Below are positions 34,251 through 42,788 of a stretch of 64,000 nucleotides of DNA, piece by piece. Below the pieces are notes generated by a model. That model ran no database searches. It was not told the origin of the DNA and saw only the letters and a program-made list of their open reading frames with translations. Position 1 is the first letter of the stretch. Each line of letters opens with the position of its first letter. Both the position numbers and the translations under genes were made by a program. This DNA comes from Falsirhodobacter sp051195255. Its GTDB lineage: Bacteria > Pseudomonadota > Alphaproteobacteria > Rhodobacterales > Rhodobacteraceae. Where the stretch lies: the NCBI RefSeq assembly GCF_051195255.1, contig NZ_JBNJLK010000002.1, positions 124,001 through 188,000 on the forward strand, in the 5' to 3' direction.

Positions 34251-34697
34251 ATGACCATCGAATCCCGCCTGTCCGACCTTGGACTGACCCTGCCCGAGGC
34301 GCCGCTGCCGGTGGCCAACTACGTGCCCTTCGTGGTGACGGGGCAGCAGCTGTTCGTGTCCGGCCAGATCAGCCGGGGGATCACGGGCAAGCTGGGCGCC
34401 GACCTGACGGCCGAGGAGGGGGCCGACGCCGCGAAGGTCTGCGCGCTGAGCCTGATCGCGCAGGCCAAGGCCGCACTCGGGGGCGATCTGGACCGGATCG
34501 TGCGGGTGGTGAAGCTGGTGGGCTTCGTGAACTCCGTCCCCGATTTCATCGACCAGCCGAAGGTGATCAACGGCGCGTCGGATCTGATGGTGGCGGTGTT
34601 CCGCGATGCGGGCCGTCACGCGCGGTCCGCCGTGTCGGCCGCCTCGCTGCCCGGCGGGGTGGCGGTGGAGATCGAAGCCATCTTCGAGATCCGCTGA
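34251..34697 (+). CDS. RidA family protein (YjgF/Rid, Rid2-7-like subgroup)
   Basis: A 148-residue member of the Rid superfamily; RidA proper hydrolyses reactive enamine/imine intermediates made by PLP enzymes. Seen: LGLTLPEAPLPVANYVPFVV, LFVSGQISRG and the closing RSAVSAASLPGGVAVEIEAIFEI. The longer length and the ARSAVSAASLP form put it in the longer Rid subgroup, which often lacks the canonical catalytic arginine; here HARSAV holds an Arg at the expected place. AAAGGAG precedes the ATG. The stop overlaps the GDPD start (TGATG). Confidence 0.85.
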   Translation: MTIESRLSDLGLTLPEAPLPVANYVPFVVTGQQLFVSGQISRGITGKLGADLTAEEGADAAKVCALSLIAQAKAALGGDLDRIVRVVKLVGFVNSVPDFIDQPKVINGASDLMVAVFRDAGRHARSAVSAASLPGGVAVEIEAIFEIR

Positions 34698-35446
34698 TGC
34701 TGCACCCCGACTTCCTGCGCCTTCCCGTGGCCCATCGTGCGCTGCACGATCGCGCGGCCGGCCGGGTCGAGAATTCGCGCGCCGCGATCCGCGCGGCCAT
34801 CGCCGCCGGCTACGCGATCGAGATCGACCTGCAATTGTCGTCTGACGGCGTGCCGGTGGTGTTTCACGACGACGATCTGGACCGGCTGACGGATCGGACC
34901 GGGCCCGTGGCGGCCCGCACGGCGCAGGACCTGTCGACCATCCCCCTGACCGGCGGGGACGAGACCATCCCGACCTTTGCCGAGGTGCTGGAGATCGTGG
35001 CCGGGAAGGTTCCCCTGCTGGTGGAGATCAAGGACCAGACACCGTTCACCGGCGATCTGGAACGGGCGACGGCGGCCCTGCTGAAGGGGTATGACGGCCC
35101 GGTGGCGGTGATGGGCTTCAACCCCGAAACCGTGGTGCGGATGGCCGAACTGGCCCCCGACATCGCCCGCGGCCTGACCACCTGCGACTACTCCGCCGAG
35201 GATTGGCCCCATCTGGAGGAGGCGGAGCGCGCCCGGCTACGCGAAATTCCGGATTATGACCGGGCGGGGGCGTCCTTCCTTTCGCACTATCACCGGGATC
35301 TGGACCGGCCCCGCGTGGCGGAATTGAAGGCGCAGGGGGCGGCGATCCTGTGCTGGACCATCCGCACCCCCGAGGAGGAGGCGCAGGCCCGAACCGTTGC
35401 CGCGAATGTGACCTTCGAAGGCTATCCGGCGGCGATCCCATCTTGA
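34697..35446 (+). CDS. glycerophosphodiester phosphodiesterase
   Basis: A 249-residue cytoplasmic GDPD-family TIM-barrel enzyme that splits glycerophosphodiesters to an alcohol and sn-glycerol 3-phosphate. Seen: VAHRALHDRAAGRVENSRAA (the HR...EN active-site motif), AIEIDLQLSSDGVPVVFHDD with the metal-binding E-x-D and the second catalytic His, LTDRTGPV, and the later VEIKDQTP; it closes LCWTIRTPEEEAQA. No signal peptide. Coupled with the RidA gene by TGATG. The FemAB/GNAT-like gene starts 30 nt later. Confidence 0.92.
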   Translation: MLHPDFLRLPVAHRALHDRAAGRVENSRAAIRAAIAAGYAIEIDLQLSSDGVPVVFHDDDLDRLTDRTGPVAARTAQDLSTIPLTGGDETIPTFAEVLEIVAGKVPLLVEIKDQTPFTGDLERATAALLKGYDGPVAVMGFNPETVVRMAELAPDIARGLTTCDYSAEDWPHLEEAERARLREIPDYDRAGASFLSHYHRDLDRPRVAELKAQGAAILCWTIRTPEEEAQARTVAANVTFEGYPAAIPS

Positions 35447-35476
35447 TTTCGCCCGTCCATGCGCCAGCATCGGCGC

Positions 35477-36652
35477 ATGGACACACAGACCGAAGTGACG
35501 GCGCAGGACGGGTTCGGCAGCATCGACGCGGCCGAATGGGACGCGCTAAGCAATCCCGAGGGCGGCGTGCCGCCGGACCCTTTCACCACCCACCGCTTCC
35601 TGCACGCGCTGGAGGTATCGCGCTCGACCGGCGGGCGCAGCGGGTGGCAGGCGCGCCCGCTGACGGCCAGCGTCGGCGGGCGGATGATCGCGGCGGCCCC
35701 GCTGTATCTGAAGTCCCACAGCCAAGGCGAATACATCTTCGATTTCAACTGGGCCGACGCCTATGAACGCGCGGGCGGCCAGTATTACCCGAAGATCCAG
35801 ATCGCCGTGCCCTTCACCCCCGCCACCGGTCGCCGTTTCCTGACCCTGCCCGGATTCGAGGAGACGGGCCGCAGCGCCCTGATGCAGGGCGCGCTGGCGC
35901 TGGCGGAACAGAACAACCTGTCCTCGGTCCACACGACCTTCTGCACGGCGGAAGAAGCGGAAGCGGGGATCGAATTGGGCCTGATGCCCCGCGCCAGCCA
36001 GCAGTTCCACTGGCAGAACCGGAATTACGCGGGCTTCGAGGCGTTCCTTTCCGACCTGTCGTCGCGCAAGCGCAAGAACATCCGCAAGGAACGCGAAGGC
36101 GCCCAGGCCTTCGGCGGCACGATCCACGCGCTGACGGGGTCGGACCTGAAGCCCGAACACTGGGACGCGTTCTGGCACTTTTATCAGGATACGGGGCGGC
36201 GCAAATGGGGCAGCCCCTATCTGACCCGCGCCTTCTTCGACGAGATCCATCGCACCATGGCCGACGACATCCTGCTGGTGATGGCGGAACGCGAAGGGCG
36301 CTGGGTGGCGGGCGCGCTGAACTTCATCGGGCGCGACACGCTGTTCGGGCGCTATTGGGGCAGCACCGAACACCACCCGTTTTTGCATTTCGAGCTGTGC
36401 TATTATCAGGCGATGGACTTTGCCATCGCCCATGGCATCCCGCATGTGGAGGCGGGCGCGCAGGGCGAACACAAGCTGGCCCGCGGCTACCTGCCCACGG
36501 AAACGCATTCCCTGCACTGGATCGCCGATCCTGCCTTCCGCCGCGCCGTGGCGCAGTATCTGGAAGCCGAACGTGCGGCGGTGGACGAGGAGATCGAGGT
36601 CTTGACCTCCTACGGTCCGTTCCGCCGCGACCGGGGCGAGGCCGAGGACTAG
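35477..36652 (+). CDS. GNAT-fold (FemAB/DUF482-like) acyltransferase
   Basis: A 391-residue cytoplasmic protein of a family often annotated as peptidogalycan biosynthesis or GNAT. Seen: PFTTHRFLHALEVSRSTGGR, YIFDFNWADAYERAGGQYYP, a SSRKRKNIRKEREGAQAFGG basic motif, YLTRAFFDEIHRTMADDI, and VEAGAQGEHKLARGYLPTET, which are the conserved blocks. It probably transfers an aminoacyl or acyl group, but the substrate is unknown. Start chosen at 35477 (MDTQTEVTAQ); an ATG at 35459 would add six residues; neither has a strong ribosome site. Its stop overlaps the convergent peroxiredoxin gene by 4 nt. Confidence 0.85.
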   Translation: MDTQTEVTAQDGFGSIDAAEWDALSNPEGGVPPDPFTTHRFLHALEVSRSTGGRSGWQARPLTASVGGRMIAAAPLYLKSHSQGEYIFDFNWADAYERAGGQYYPKIQIAVPFTPATGRRFLTLPGFEETGRSALMQGALALAEQNNLSSVHTTFCTAEEAEAGIELGLMPRASQQFHWQNRNYAGFEAFLSDLSSRKRKNIRKEREGAQAFGGTIHALTGSDLKPEHWDAFWHFYQDTGRRKWGSPYLTRAFFDEIHRTMADDILLVMAEREGRWVAGALNFIGRDTLFGRYWGSTEHHPFLHFELCYYQAMDFAIAHGIPHVEAGAQGEHKLARGYLPTETHSLHWIADPAFRRAVAQYLEAERAAVDEEIEVLTSYGPFRRDRGEAED

Positions 36653-37134
36653 AGCGCCTTCAGCATCTCCTCGCCGCCCGAGATCTCGCAGGCGCCGGGG
36701 GTGTCTTCCAGATGCAGGACGCGCACCTCGCCGTCCACGACCTGCATGGCATAGCGGCGCGAACGGCCCATCAGGCCCGGCCCCGGCGCGTCGAAGGCCA
36801 AGCCCAGCGCCTGCGTCAGCTCGCCCTTAGGGTCGCCCAGCAGGGTGATGCCGGCGTCGGTGGCGCCCGTCGCCTCGCCCCAGGCCTTCATCACGAAGGG
36901 GTCGTTGACGGAGACGCAAAGGATCTCGTCCACGCCCTTGGCGCGCAGGGCGTCGGCGTTGCGCAGGAAGCTGGGCATGTGCGCGGAATGGCAGGTGGGC
37001 GTGAAGGCGCCCGGCACCGCAAACAGGATCACGTTGCGGCCCTTCAGGCGGGCGGCCAGATCGACCTGTTCCACCCCGTTTTCGCCGATCCTGACCAGTT
37101 GTGCGGCCGGCAGACGGTCCCCTTTGGCGATCAT
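36649..37134 (-). CDS. peroxiredoxin (Prx5 type)
   Basis: A 161-residue thiol peroxidase. Peroxidatic Cys48 is in GAFTPTCHSAHMPSF, the Prx5-type active-site motif (P-x3-T-x2-C). A second cysteine, C149 in TPGACEISGG near the end, could be the resolving residue, at the position used in atypical two-cysteine Prx5. Other conserved segments are CVSVNDPFVMKAWGE and MGRSRRYAMQVVDGEV. It reduces peroxides with thioredoxin or glutaredoxin in the cytoplasm. GAGGGAGATTTCAGG precedes the ATG. It is divergent from an FAD reductase gene, 78 nt apart. Confidence 0.92.
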   Translation of the reverse strand: MIAKGDRLPAAQLVRIGENGVEQVDLAARLKGRNVILFAVPGAFTPTCHSAHMPSFLRNADALRAKGVDEILCVSVNDPFVMKAWGEATGATDAGITLLGDPKGELTQALGLAFDAPGPGLMGRSRRYAMQVVDGEVRVLHLEDTPGACEISGGEEMLKAL

Positions 37135-37212
37135 CCTGAAATCTCCCTCGTGTTGCGTTTCGCTGGGGCCCAGATATAGGCTCCGCCCACAGGCGTGGGA
37201 ATGGAAAAGATG

Positions 37213-38391
37213 ATGGACATCGTGGTGGTGGGGGCCGGTCAGGCCGGGGCGGCGCTGGCGGCAAAGCTGCGCACGCTGGGCGCCACGGGCCGCATCACCC
37301 TGCTGGGCGACGAACCGGTCGCCCCCTATCAACGCCCGCCCTTGTCGAAAGCCTACCTGCTGGGAGAGATGGGGGTCGACCGCCTGACCCTGCGCGCCGA
37401 CAGCTTCTGGGCCGCCCACGGGATCGAACTGCGGACCGGCGCCCGCGTGACGGCCATCGACCGCGCCGCCAAGGTCGTGCGGGTGGGAGAGGACGTTCTG
37501 CCTTATGACGCGCTGGCCCTGACCACGGGATCGGTCGCGCGGCGTCTGCCCACCGATCTGGGGGGCGTTTTCGCCGTGCGGACGCTGGCCGACGTGGACG
37601 CGATGAAGGACCGCTTCGTGCCGGGCGCGCGGGTAGTGATTGTCGGCGGCGGCTATGTGGGCCTCGAGGCGGCGGCGGTGGCGGCAAAGCTGGGGCTGGA
37701 GGTGACGGTTCTGGAAGCCGCGCCCCGCATCCTCGCCCGCGTCGCCAGCGCGGAAACGGCGGCCTTCTTCCGTGACCTGCACCGCGCCCATGGTGTGACC
37801 TTGCTGGAAGGCGCAGCCCTGTCGGGGCTGGAGGGGGAGGGGCAGGTCGAGGCCGCCGTGCTGGCCGACGGCACCCGCATTCCCTGCGACTTCGTGATCG
37901 CGGGGATCGGCATCGCCCCCGCCACGGCGCTGGCCGAAGGGGCGGGGCTCGCGCTGGACAACGGCATCGCGGTGGACGCGTTCGGCCGCACCTCGGACCC
38001 CGCGATCTGGGCGGCGGGGGATTGCGCGTCCTTTCCGCAAGGGGCGGCGCGGCTGCGGCTGGAGTCCGTTCCCCACGCCATCGACCATGCCGAGGCGGTG
38101 GCGGCCAACATGCTGGGGGCCGAACAGCCCTACGTGGCCAAGCCTTGGTTCTGGTCGGACCAGTATGACGTGAAGCTGCAGATCGCGGGGCTGAACGCGG
38201 GGCATGACCGCGTGGTGACGCGGGTGGAGGGCGGAACCTCGTTCTGGTATTTCGCGGGGGACCGGCTGGTGGCCGTGGACGCGGCGAACGATCCCCGCGC
38301 CTACATGGTTGGCAAGCGGCTGATCGAGGCGGGGCGTTCCCCCACGCCCGAGGCCGTGGCCACCGCCGTTCAAGCAAAGGACCTGCTATGA
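37213..38391 (+). CDS. FAD/NAD(P)-dependent ferredoxin-type reductase
   Basis: A 392-residue pyridine-nucleotide reductase of the ferredoxin reductase type (as in dioxygenase and P450 systems). Seen: N-terminal FAD site DIVVVGAGQAGAALAAKL, PYQRPPLSKAYLLGEM, the NAD site VVIVGGGYVGLEAAAVAAKL, IWAAGDCASFPQG near the second FAD contact, and the C-terminal FWSDQYDVKLQIAGL. No partner ferredoxin is adjacent. Several in-frame starts are possible (GTG 37195, ATG 37201, 37210, 37213); 37213 starts next to the FAD strand. Its stop overlaps rsmD (ATGA). Confidence 0.9.
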   Translation: MDIVVVGAGQAGAALAAKLRTLGATGRITLLGDEPVAPYQRPPLSKAYLLGEMGVDRLTLRADSFWAAHGIELRTGARVTAIDRAAKVVRVGEDVLPYDALALTTGSVARRLPTDLGGVFAVRTLADVDAMKDRFVPGARVVIVGGGYVGLEAAAVAAKLGLEVTVLEAAPRILARVASAETAAFFRDLHRAHGVTLLEGAALSGLEGEGQVEAAVLADGTRIPCDFVIAGIGIAPATALAEGAGLALDNGIAVDAFGRTSDPAIWAAGDCASFPQGAARLRLESVPHAIDHAEAVAANMLGAEQPYVAKPWFWSDQYDVKLQIAGLNAGHDRVVTRVEGGTSFWYFAGDRLVAVDAANDPRAYMVGKRLIEAGRSPTPEAVATAVQAKDLL

Positions 38392-38951
38392 GGATCGTCG
38401 GCGGCCGCATGCGCGGCACCCGTCTGGCCGAGGTCGGCGCGGGCGATCCGACGGCCCATTTGCGCCCCACCTCGGACCGTGTGCGCGAGGCGATCTTCAA
38501 CCTTCTGATCAACGGTGGCTATGGCAACCCGATCGAAGGGGCGCGGGTGCTGGACCTGTTCGCTGGCACCGGAGCGTTGGGGCTGGAGGCAGTCAGCCGC
38601 GGTGCCGCCCATGCGTCTTTCGTGGATGACGGGAACGCCTCGCGCGCGCTGCTGCGCCGCAACATTGAGATCACGCGGACCGAAGGTGTGACTGACATCC
38701 TGCGGCGCGATGCGACGCGGTTGGGTGCGCTTGCAGGCGATCCCCACACCCTCGTGTTCCTGGACCCTCCCTACGGAAAGGGTTTGGGGGAAAAGGCGCT
38801 GTCGTCCTGCCTGGCGGGCGGCTGGCTGGCCCCCGACGCGCTGATCGTGTGGGAGGAGGGCGCGGCCCCCGTGGCCCCCGCAGGGTTCGCGATGCTGGAC
38901 CAGCGTCGCTATGGCGAAACGCATGTGACGATACTGGAAAGGACGGAATGA
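38388..38951 (+). CDS. rsmD: 16S rRNA guanine-966 N2-methyltransferase
   Basis: RsmD methylates N2 of G966 in 16S rRNA in the assembled 30S subunit. Seen: MRIVGGRMRGTRL, TSDRVREAIFNLL, the SAM site VLDLFAGTGALGLEAVSRGA, FVDDGNASRALLRRNIE, and the catalytic LVFLDPPYGKGLGEK (DPPY). 187 residues, standard size. It is coupled on both sides: its ATG overlaps the FAD reductase stop, and its stop overlaps the HAD gene start (ATGA). Confidence 0.94.
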   Translation: MRIVGGRMRGTRLAEVGAGDPTAHLRPTSDRVREAIFNLLINGGYGNPIEGARVLDLFAGTGALGLEAVSRGAAHASFVDDGNASRALLRRNIEITRTEGVTDILRRDATRLGALAGDPHTLVFLDPPYGKGLGEKALSSCLAGGWLAPDALIVWEEGAAPVAPAGFAMLDQRRYGETHVTILERTE

Positions 38952-39592
38952 TGGTCAAGGCAGTGATCTTCGACTGCGACGGCGTGCTGGTGGACAGCGA
39001 GCATCAGACCATGTCGCTGGTTCTGGACGACATGCGCGCCCACGGTCTGGACTTGGACCCTGCTGCGGGCGAACGGCTGTTCATGGGCAGCACCATGCCC
39101 ATCGTGTTCCGCGACGCCCGCAAGATGGGCGCGGACCTTCCGGACACCTGGGTGCAGGACATCTACGAACGCATCTATGCCGATCTGCGCCACCACACGC
39201 CGCTGATGGACGGGGTGCCGGAGCTGCTGGACCGGCTGGACGCGGCGGGCATTCCCTATGCCGTGGGATCGAACGGCACGACCGAAAAGATGATGATCAC
39301 GCTGGGCCAGCATCCCGACGTGTGGCGGCGGCTGGAGGGGCGGGTCTTTTCCGGGCAGGAGCTGAACATGCCCAAGCCCGATCCGGGCCTGTATCGCCAT
39401 TGCGCGATGTTCCTGAACACCGACCCCGCCGATTGCGCCGTGATCGAGGACAGCGTGCCCGGCGCCAAGGCCGCCCGCGCGGCGGGCATCCCCTGCTTCG
39501 GCCTTGCCCCCGCCGCCCATCCGGGGCTGGAGGCGGAGGGCGCGACGGTCTTCCACCGGATGGCCGACCTGCCCGCGCTTCTGGGGCTTTAG
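38948..39592 (+). CDS. HAD family hydrolase (phosphatase/phosphoglucomutase-like)
   Basis: A 214-residue HAD subfamily IA enzyme. Motif I VIFDCDGVLVDSE carries the nucleophile Asp and acid/base Asp; motif II SNGT in YAVGSNGTTEKMM; motif III MPKPDPGLYRHC with Lys; motif IV CAVIEDSVPGAKAARAAGIP with the acidic pair. The cap is helical (residues about 18-85). Substrate unknown; relatives act on sugar phosphates such as 2-deoxyglucose-6-phosphate. ATG at 38948 overlaps the rsmD stop; ATG 38951 is an alternative. Its end overlaps the convergent map gene by 4 nt. Confidence 0.9.
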   Translation: MMVKAVIFDCDGVLVDSEHQTMSLVLDDMRAHGLDLDPAAGERLFMGSTMPIVFRDARKMGADLPDTWVQDIYERIYADLRHHTPLMDGVPELLDRLDAAGIPYAVGSNGTTEKMMITLGQHPDVWRRLEGRVFSGQELNMPKPDPGLYRHCAMFLNTDPADCAVIEDSVPGAKAARAAGIPCFGLAPAAHPGLEAEGATVFHRMADLPALLGL

Positions 39593-40398
39593 GCCTTCGT
39601 CGGGTGGAAGCGTCCGGCGGGCGACAGGGTGAAGATCTCGCACCCGTCGGCCGTGACGCCGACCGAATGTTCGAACTGTGCCGACAGCGACTTGTCGCGG
39701 GTCACCGCGGTCCAGTCGTCGGCCAGCACCTTGGTTTCCGGGCGGCCCAGGTTCACCATCGGCTCGATCGTGAAGATCATGCCTTCCTCCAGCACCTCCT
39801 TGGTGCCGGGGCGGCCGTAATGCAGCACGTTCGGCGGGGCGTGGAACACCCGGCCCAGCCCGTGGCCGCAGAAGTCGCGCACGACCGACATGCGCTGGGA
39901 TTCGACAAAGGTCTGGATGGCGTGGCCGATGTCGCCGAAGGTGTTGCCGGGCTTCACCGCCGCGATCCCGATCATCAGCGAATCATGCGTGACCTCGATC
40001 AGACGCTCCGCCTTGCGGGACGGGGTGCCCGCCACGTACATCCGGCTGCTGTCGCCGAACCAGCCGTCCACGATCACGGTGACGTCGATGTTCATGATGT
40101 CGCCGTCCTTGATCACCTTCGGCCCGGGGATCCCGTGGCAGACGACATGGTTGATCGAGATGCAGGACGCGTGCTGATACCCCTTGTAGCCGATGGTGGC
40201 CGAGGTGACGCCCATGCGCTTGATCTCGTCCTCGATGAAGGCGTCGAGGGCGGCGGTGGTGGTGCCGGGAACGACATGCGGGGCGACGGCGTCCAGGATC
40301 TCGGCCGCGGCGCGACCCGCCTTGCGCATGCCTTCGAAATCCGCCGGATCATAGATGCGGATGCCCTGACGCGTGACGCGGCCTTGAATGTCTTCCAC
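39589..40398 (-). CDS. map: methionine aminopeptidase type I
   Basis: Removes the initiator methionine cotranslationally; dinuclear metal enzyme. Seen: a DFEGMRKAGRAAAEILD start, HASCISINHVVCHGIPG, DGDIMNIDVTVIVDGWFGDS (two metal Asp), FCGHGLGRVFHAPPNVLHYG (His), MIFTIEPMVN (Glu), and QFEHSVGVTADG (Glu). 269 residues, standard. The start codon is GTG at 40398 (VEDIQGRVTR), with AAAGGACA 8 nt upstream. Divergent from the CinA-like gene, 119 nt apart. Confidence 0.95.
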   Translation of the reverse strand: MEDIQGRVTRQGIRIYDPADFEGMRKAGRAAAEILDAVAPHVVPGTTTAALDAFIEDEIKRMGVTSATIGYKGYQHASCISINHVVCHGIPGPKVIKDGDIMNIDVTVIVDGWFGDSSRMYVAGTPSRKAERLIEVTHDSLMIGIAAVKPGNTFGDIGHAIQTFVESQRMSVVRDFCGHGLGRVFHAPPNVLHYGRPGTKEVLEEGMIFTIEPMVNLGRPETKVLADDWTAVTRDKSLSAQFEHSVGVTADGCEIFTLSPAGRFHPTKA

Positions 40399-40517
40399 CG
40401 GATGTCCTTTCCCACTTGCCCGCCTACATAATCCCGCTTGGCGCCAAGTGCCAGACCTTGCCCTTGCCGCGCGGCTGCGCCAAGCCTTGGGGCAACAGCG
40501 AAGGAAAGGACCGTCCC

Positions 40518-41237
40518 ATGCCCAATCCCACTGCCGCGATGCTGGTCATCGGGGACGAGATCCTGTCGGGCCGCACGCGCGACAGCAATTCCCACCATCT
40601 GGCGCAGGAGCTGACGGTGGCGGGGATCGACCTGCGCGAGGTGCGGTTCATTGCCGACGACCATGCCACGATCGTGGAGGCGCTGGACGCGCTGCGGGGT
40701 CGCTACGACCACGTCTTCACCTCGGGCGGGATCGGGCCCACGCATGACGACATCACGGCCGACGCCGTGGCCGCGGCCTTTGGCGACCGGATCGACGTGC
40801 GCCCTGACGCCGCCGCCCTTCTGGCCGCGCATTACGAACGCACGGGGAGGGAGTTCAACGAGGCCCGCCAGCGCATGGCCCGCATCCCCGACAGCGCCAC
40901 GCTGATCGACAACCCGGTGTCCATCGCGCCGGGCTTCACCATCGGCAATGTCCACGTGATGGCGGGCGTGCCGGACGTGTTCCACGCGATGCTGGCCGAT
41001 GTCCTGAGCCGCCTGACGAAGGGCCAGCCGCTGCTGAGCCAGTCCCTGCGCGTGGACCGCGGAGAGGGAGAGATCGCAGCCCCCTTCCGCACGCTGGCCG
41101 CCGAGTATCCGGACCTGCAGATGGGCAGCTATCCCTTCGTGCAGAACGGTGCGGTGGGGACCAACCTTGTCATCCGCGGCACCGATGCCGGTCGGCTGAG
41201 CGAGGCGATGACCCGTCTGGCGGACCTGTTTGCATGA
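40518..41237 (+). CDS. molybdopterin-binding (MoCF-biosynthesis-fold) protein, CinA N-terminal-like
   Basis: A 239-residue protein with the MoaB/MogA-like fold found at the N-terminus of CinA: AAMLVIGDEILSGRTRDSNS, then HHLAQELTVAGIDLREVRFI, and the hallmark FTSGGIGPTHDDITADAVAA. CinA homologues can be nicotinamide-nucleotide deamidases or ADP-ribose pyrophosphatases; this stand-alone form lacks the C-terminal deamidase domain, so its activity is uncertain. AAGGAAAGGA precedes the ATG at 40518. Its stop overlaps the next gene (ATGA). Confidence 0.9.
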   Translation: MPNPTAAMLVIGDEILSGRTRDSNSHHLAQELTVAGIDLREVRFIADDHATIVEALDALRGRYDHVFTSGGIGPTHDDITADAVAAAFGDRIDVRPDAAALLAAHYERTGREFNEARQRMARIPDSATLIDNPVSIAPGFTIGNVHVMAGVPDVFHAMLADVLSRLTKGQPLLSQSLRVDRGEGEIAAPFRTLAAEYPDLQMGSYPFVQNGAVGTNLVIRGTDAGRLSEAMTRLADLFA

Positions 41238-41881
41238 GCCGTGCGCTTCTGGACCGGATGGAGCCGACCTGGCCGCCCGCCCGCCTGTGGCGCGAAGGGC
41301 CGTGGACGATGCGCGACGGCGCCGGCGGGGGTGGGCGCGTGTCCGCCGCCACGCTGGACGGCGAGGATGACGGTGCGACGCCCTCCCTCGTGATGCTGCG
41401 GGAGGGGGAGGCCGCGCTGGACGCGCGTCTGGCCGCCGCCGGCCACGTGATCGACGACACCGTGGTTCTGTACGAGGCGCGGGTGGACACGCTGGCGGGG
41501 GACGGCGCGTCCCGGCCGGAATGGCCACCCTCCAACGACACGGTCGGGATGTGGGCGCGGTCGGGCAAAGTCGGGCCGTCACGGCTGGCCGTGATGGAAC
41601 GGTGCCTGTGCCCCAAGACGGTGATCGCCTGCGAAGGCGGCGCGGGCTTCGTGGCGGTGAACGGCGATCTGGCCGTGCTGCACGCGCTGGAGGTGGCGGA
41701 CACCCATCGCCGCCGCGGTCTGGCGCGCGATTTGCTGCGCGGGGCGGCCCTTTGGGCGACCGGGCAGGGCGCCGAACGGCTGGCGCTGGTGGTGTCCGAA
41801 GGCAATGCCCCGGCCCGGGCGCTTTATGACAACGCCGGGATGCAGGACTGCGGCCGTTATCACTACAGGAAAGCCCTGTGA
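41234..41881 (+). CDS. GNAT family N-acetyltransferase
   Basis: A 215-residue two-part protein. The C-terminal half is a GNAT domain: AVLHALEVADTHRRRGLARDL (motif A, RRRGLA) and RLALVVSEGNAPARALYDNA (motif B). The N-terminal half (ARLWREGPWTMRDGAGGGGR and on) is a degenerate GNAT-like or substrate-binding segment. Substrate unknown. Tightly placed: ATG overlaps the CinA-like stop, and the OmpA-like GTG start overlaps its own stop (GTGA), which gives a three-gene coupled set of otherwise unrelated functions. Confidence 0.82.
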   Translation: MSRALLDRMEPTWPPARLWREGPWTMRDGAGGGGRVSAATLDGEDDGATPSLVMLREGEAALDARLAAAGHVIDDTVVLYEARVDTLAGDGASRPEWPPSNDTVGMWARSGKVGPSRLAVMERCLCPKTVIACEGGAGFVAVNGDLAVLHALEVADTHRRRGLARDLLRGAALWATGQGAERLALVVSEGNAPARALYDNAGMQDCGRYHYRKAL

Positions 41882-42750
41882 TCCGCTGGTTTTGTCTGGC
41901 CCTTCTGGCGGCTCAGCCCGCATTCGCCTTCACCCCGCCCGTGGCCGGTTCGGCCGAGGTGGCCCGAAGCGTCGACCTGCCGCTGGACAGCGTGACCCTG
42001 CCTCTGGGCCCTTGGACCGCGGCGGGCTTTCCCACCGAAACGGTGGAAGGGCATGTCACCCGCACCGCGTGGCAGACGACCCCGCCCGAGGGCTTCACGA
42101 CCCTGTCCATCCTGCGCCCCATCCGCGAGGCGCTGCTGGCCGAGGGCTGGACCCTGAAGCTGGACTGCGACACGGATGTCTGCGGCGGCTATGACTTCCG
42201 CTTTGCCGTGGAGGTGTTTCCCGAGCCGCAGATGCATGTGGATCTGGGGGACTTCCGCTATGTCTCGGCCGCGAAGGGGGACGCGCGGCTGGGCGTGATG
42301 GTCAGCCGCACCGCCGATCTGGGCTTCGTGGAGGTGGTGGAGGTGGCCCCGCCCGGACCCGAGGCGCCGACCCGGCCCGCACCTGTGCCCGTGCCCGAGG
42401 TGACCTCCGACTTCGACCGCCCCCGCGTGCTGGAGGGGTTGGAGTTTCCGACCGGAGGCGCGGTGCTGGACGGTGCGCAGCCGGTGCTGGAACCGCTTCG
42501 GGACTGGCTGAAGGCCCATCCGGAACGCCGTGTCCAGCTTGTGGGGCATACGGACAACCAGGGATCCGCCGATACGAACGTCGCCCTGTCGCGCAGCCGC
42601 GCGCAGGCGGTGCGCGACTGGCTGATCGCCCAAGGGATCGAGGCGTCGCGCGTGTCGGCCGAAGGCGCGGGCCTTGTCGCCCCGCGCGACACCAACGCCA
42701 CCGAAGAAGGCCGTGCCCGCAACCGGCGAGTTGAGGTGATCCCGGACTGA
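41878..42750 (+). CDS. OmpA-family protein (C-terminal peptidoglycan-binding domain)
   Basis: A 290-residue exported protein. Signal peptide 1-18 (MIRWFCLALLAAQPAFAF; start codon GTG at 41878). The middle (about 20-160) is a beta-rich region with a Cys-x5-Cys pair (LDCDTDVCGG), followed by a Pro/Ala/Val linker. The C-terminal OmpA domain (about 175-290) has the peptidoglycan-binding LVGHTDNQGSADTNVALSRS and SRVSAEGAGLVAPRDTNATE, ending ARNRRVEVI. No beta-barrel is obvious, so it is more like a periplasmic wall-binding protein than porin-type OmpA. Coupled to the preceding GNAT gene. Confidence 0.9.
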   Translation: MIRWFCLALLAAQPAFAFTPPVAGSAEVARSVDLPLDSVTLPLGPWTAAGFPTETVEGHVTRTAWQTTPPEGFTTLSILRPIREALLAEGWTLKLDCDTDVCGGYDFRFAVEVFPEPQMHVDLGDFRYVSAAKGDARLGVMVSRTADLGFVEVVEVAPPGPEAPTRPAPVPVPEVTSDFDRPRVLEGLEFPTGGAVLDGAQPVLEPLRDWLKAHPERRVQLVGHTDNQGSADTNVALSRSRAQAVRDWLIAQGIEASRVSAEGAGLVAPRDTNATEEGRARNRRVEVIPD

Positions 42751-42788
42751 GGCTTGCATCCCACCCCCCGGCGTGAAAGTCCAAGCTC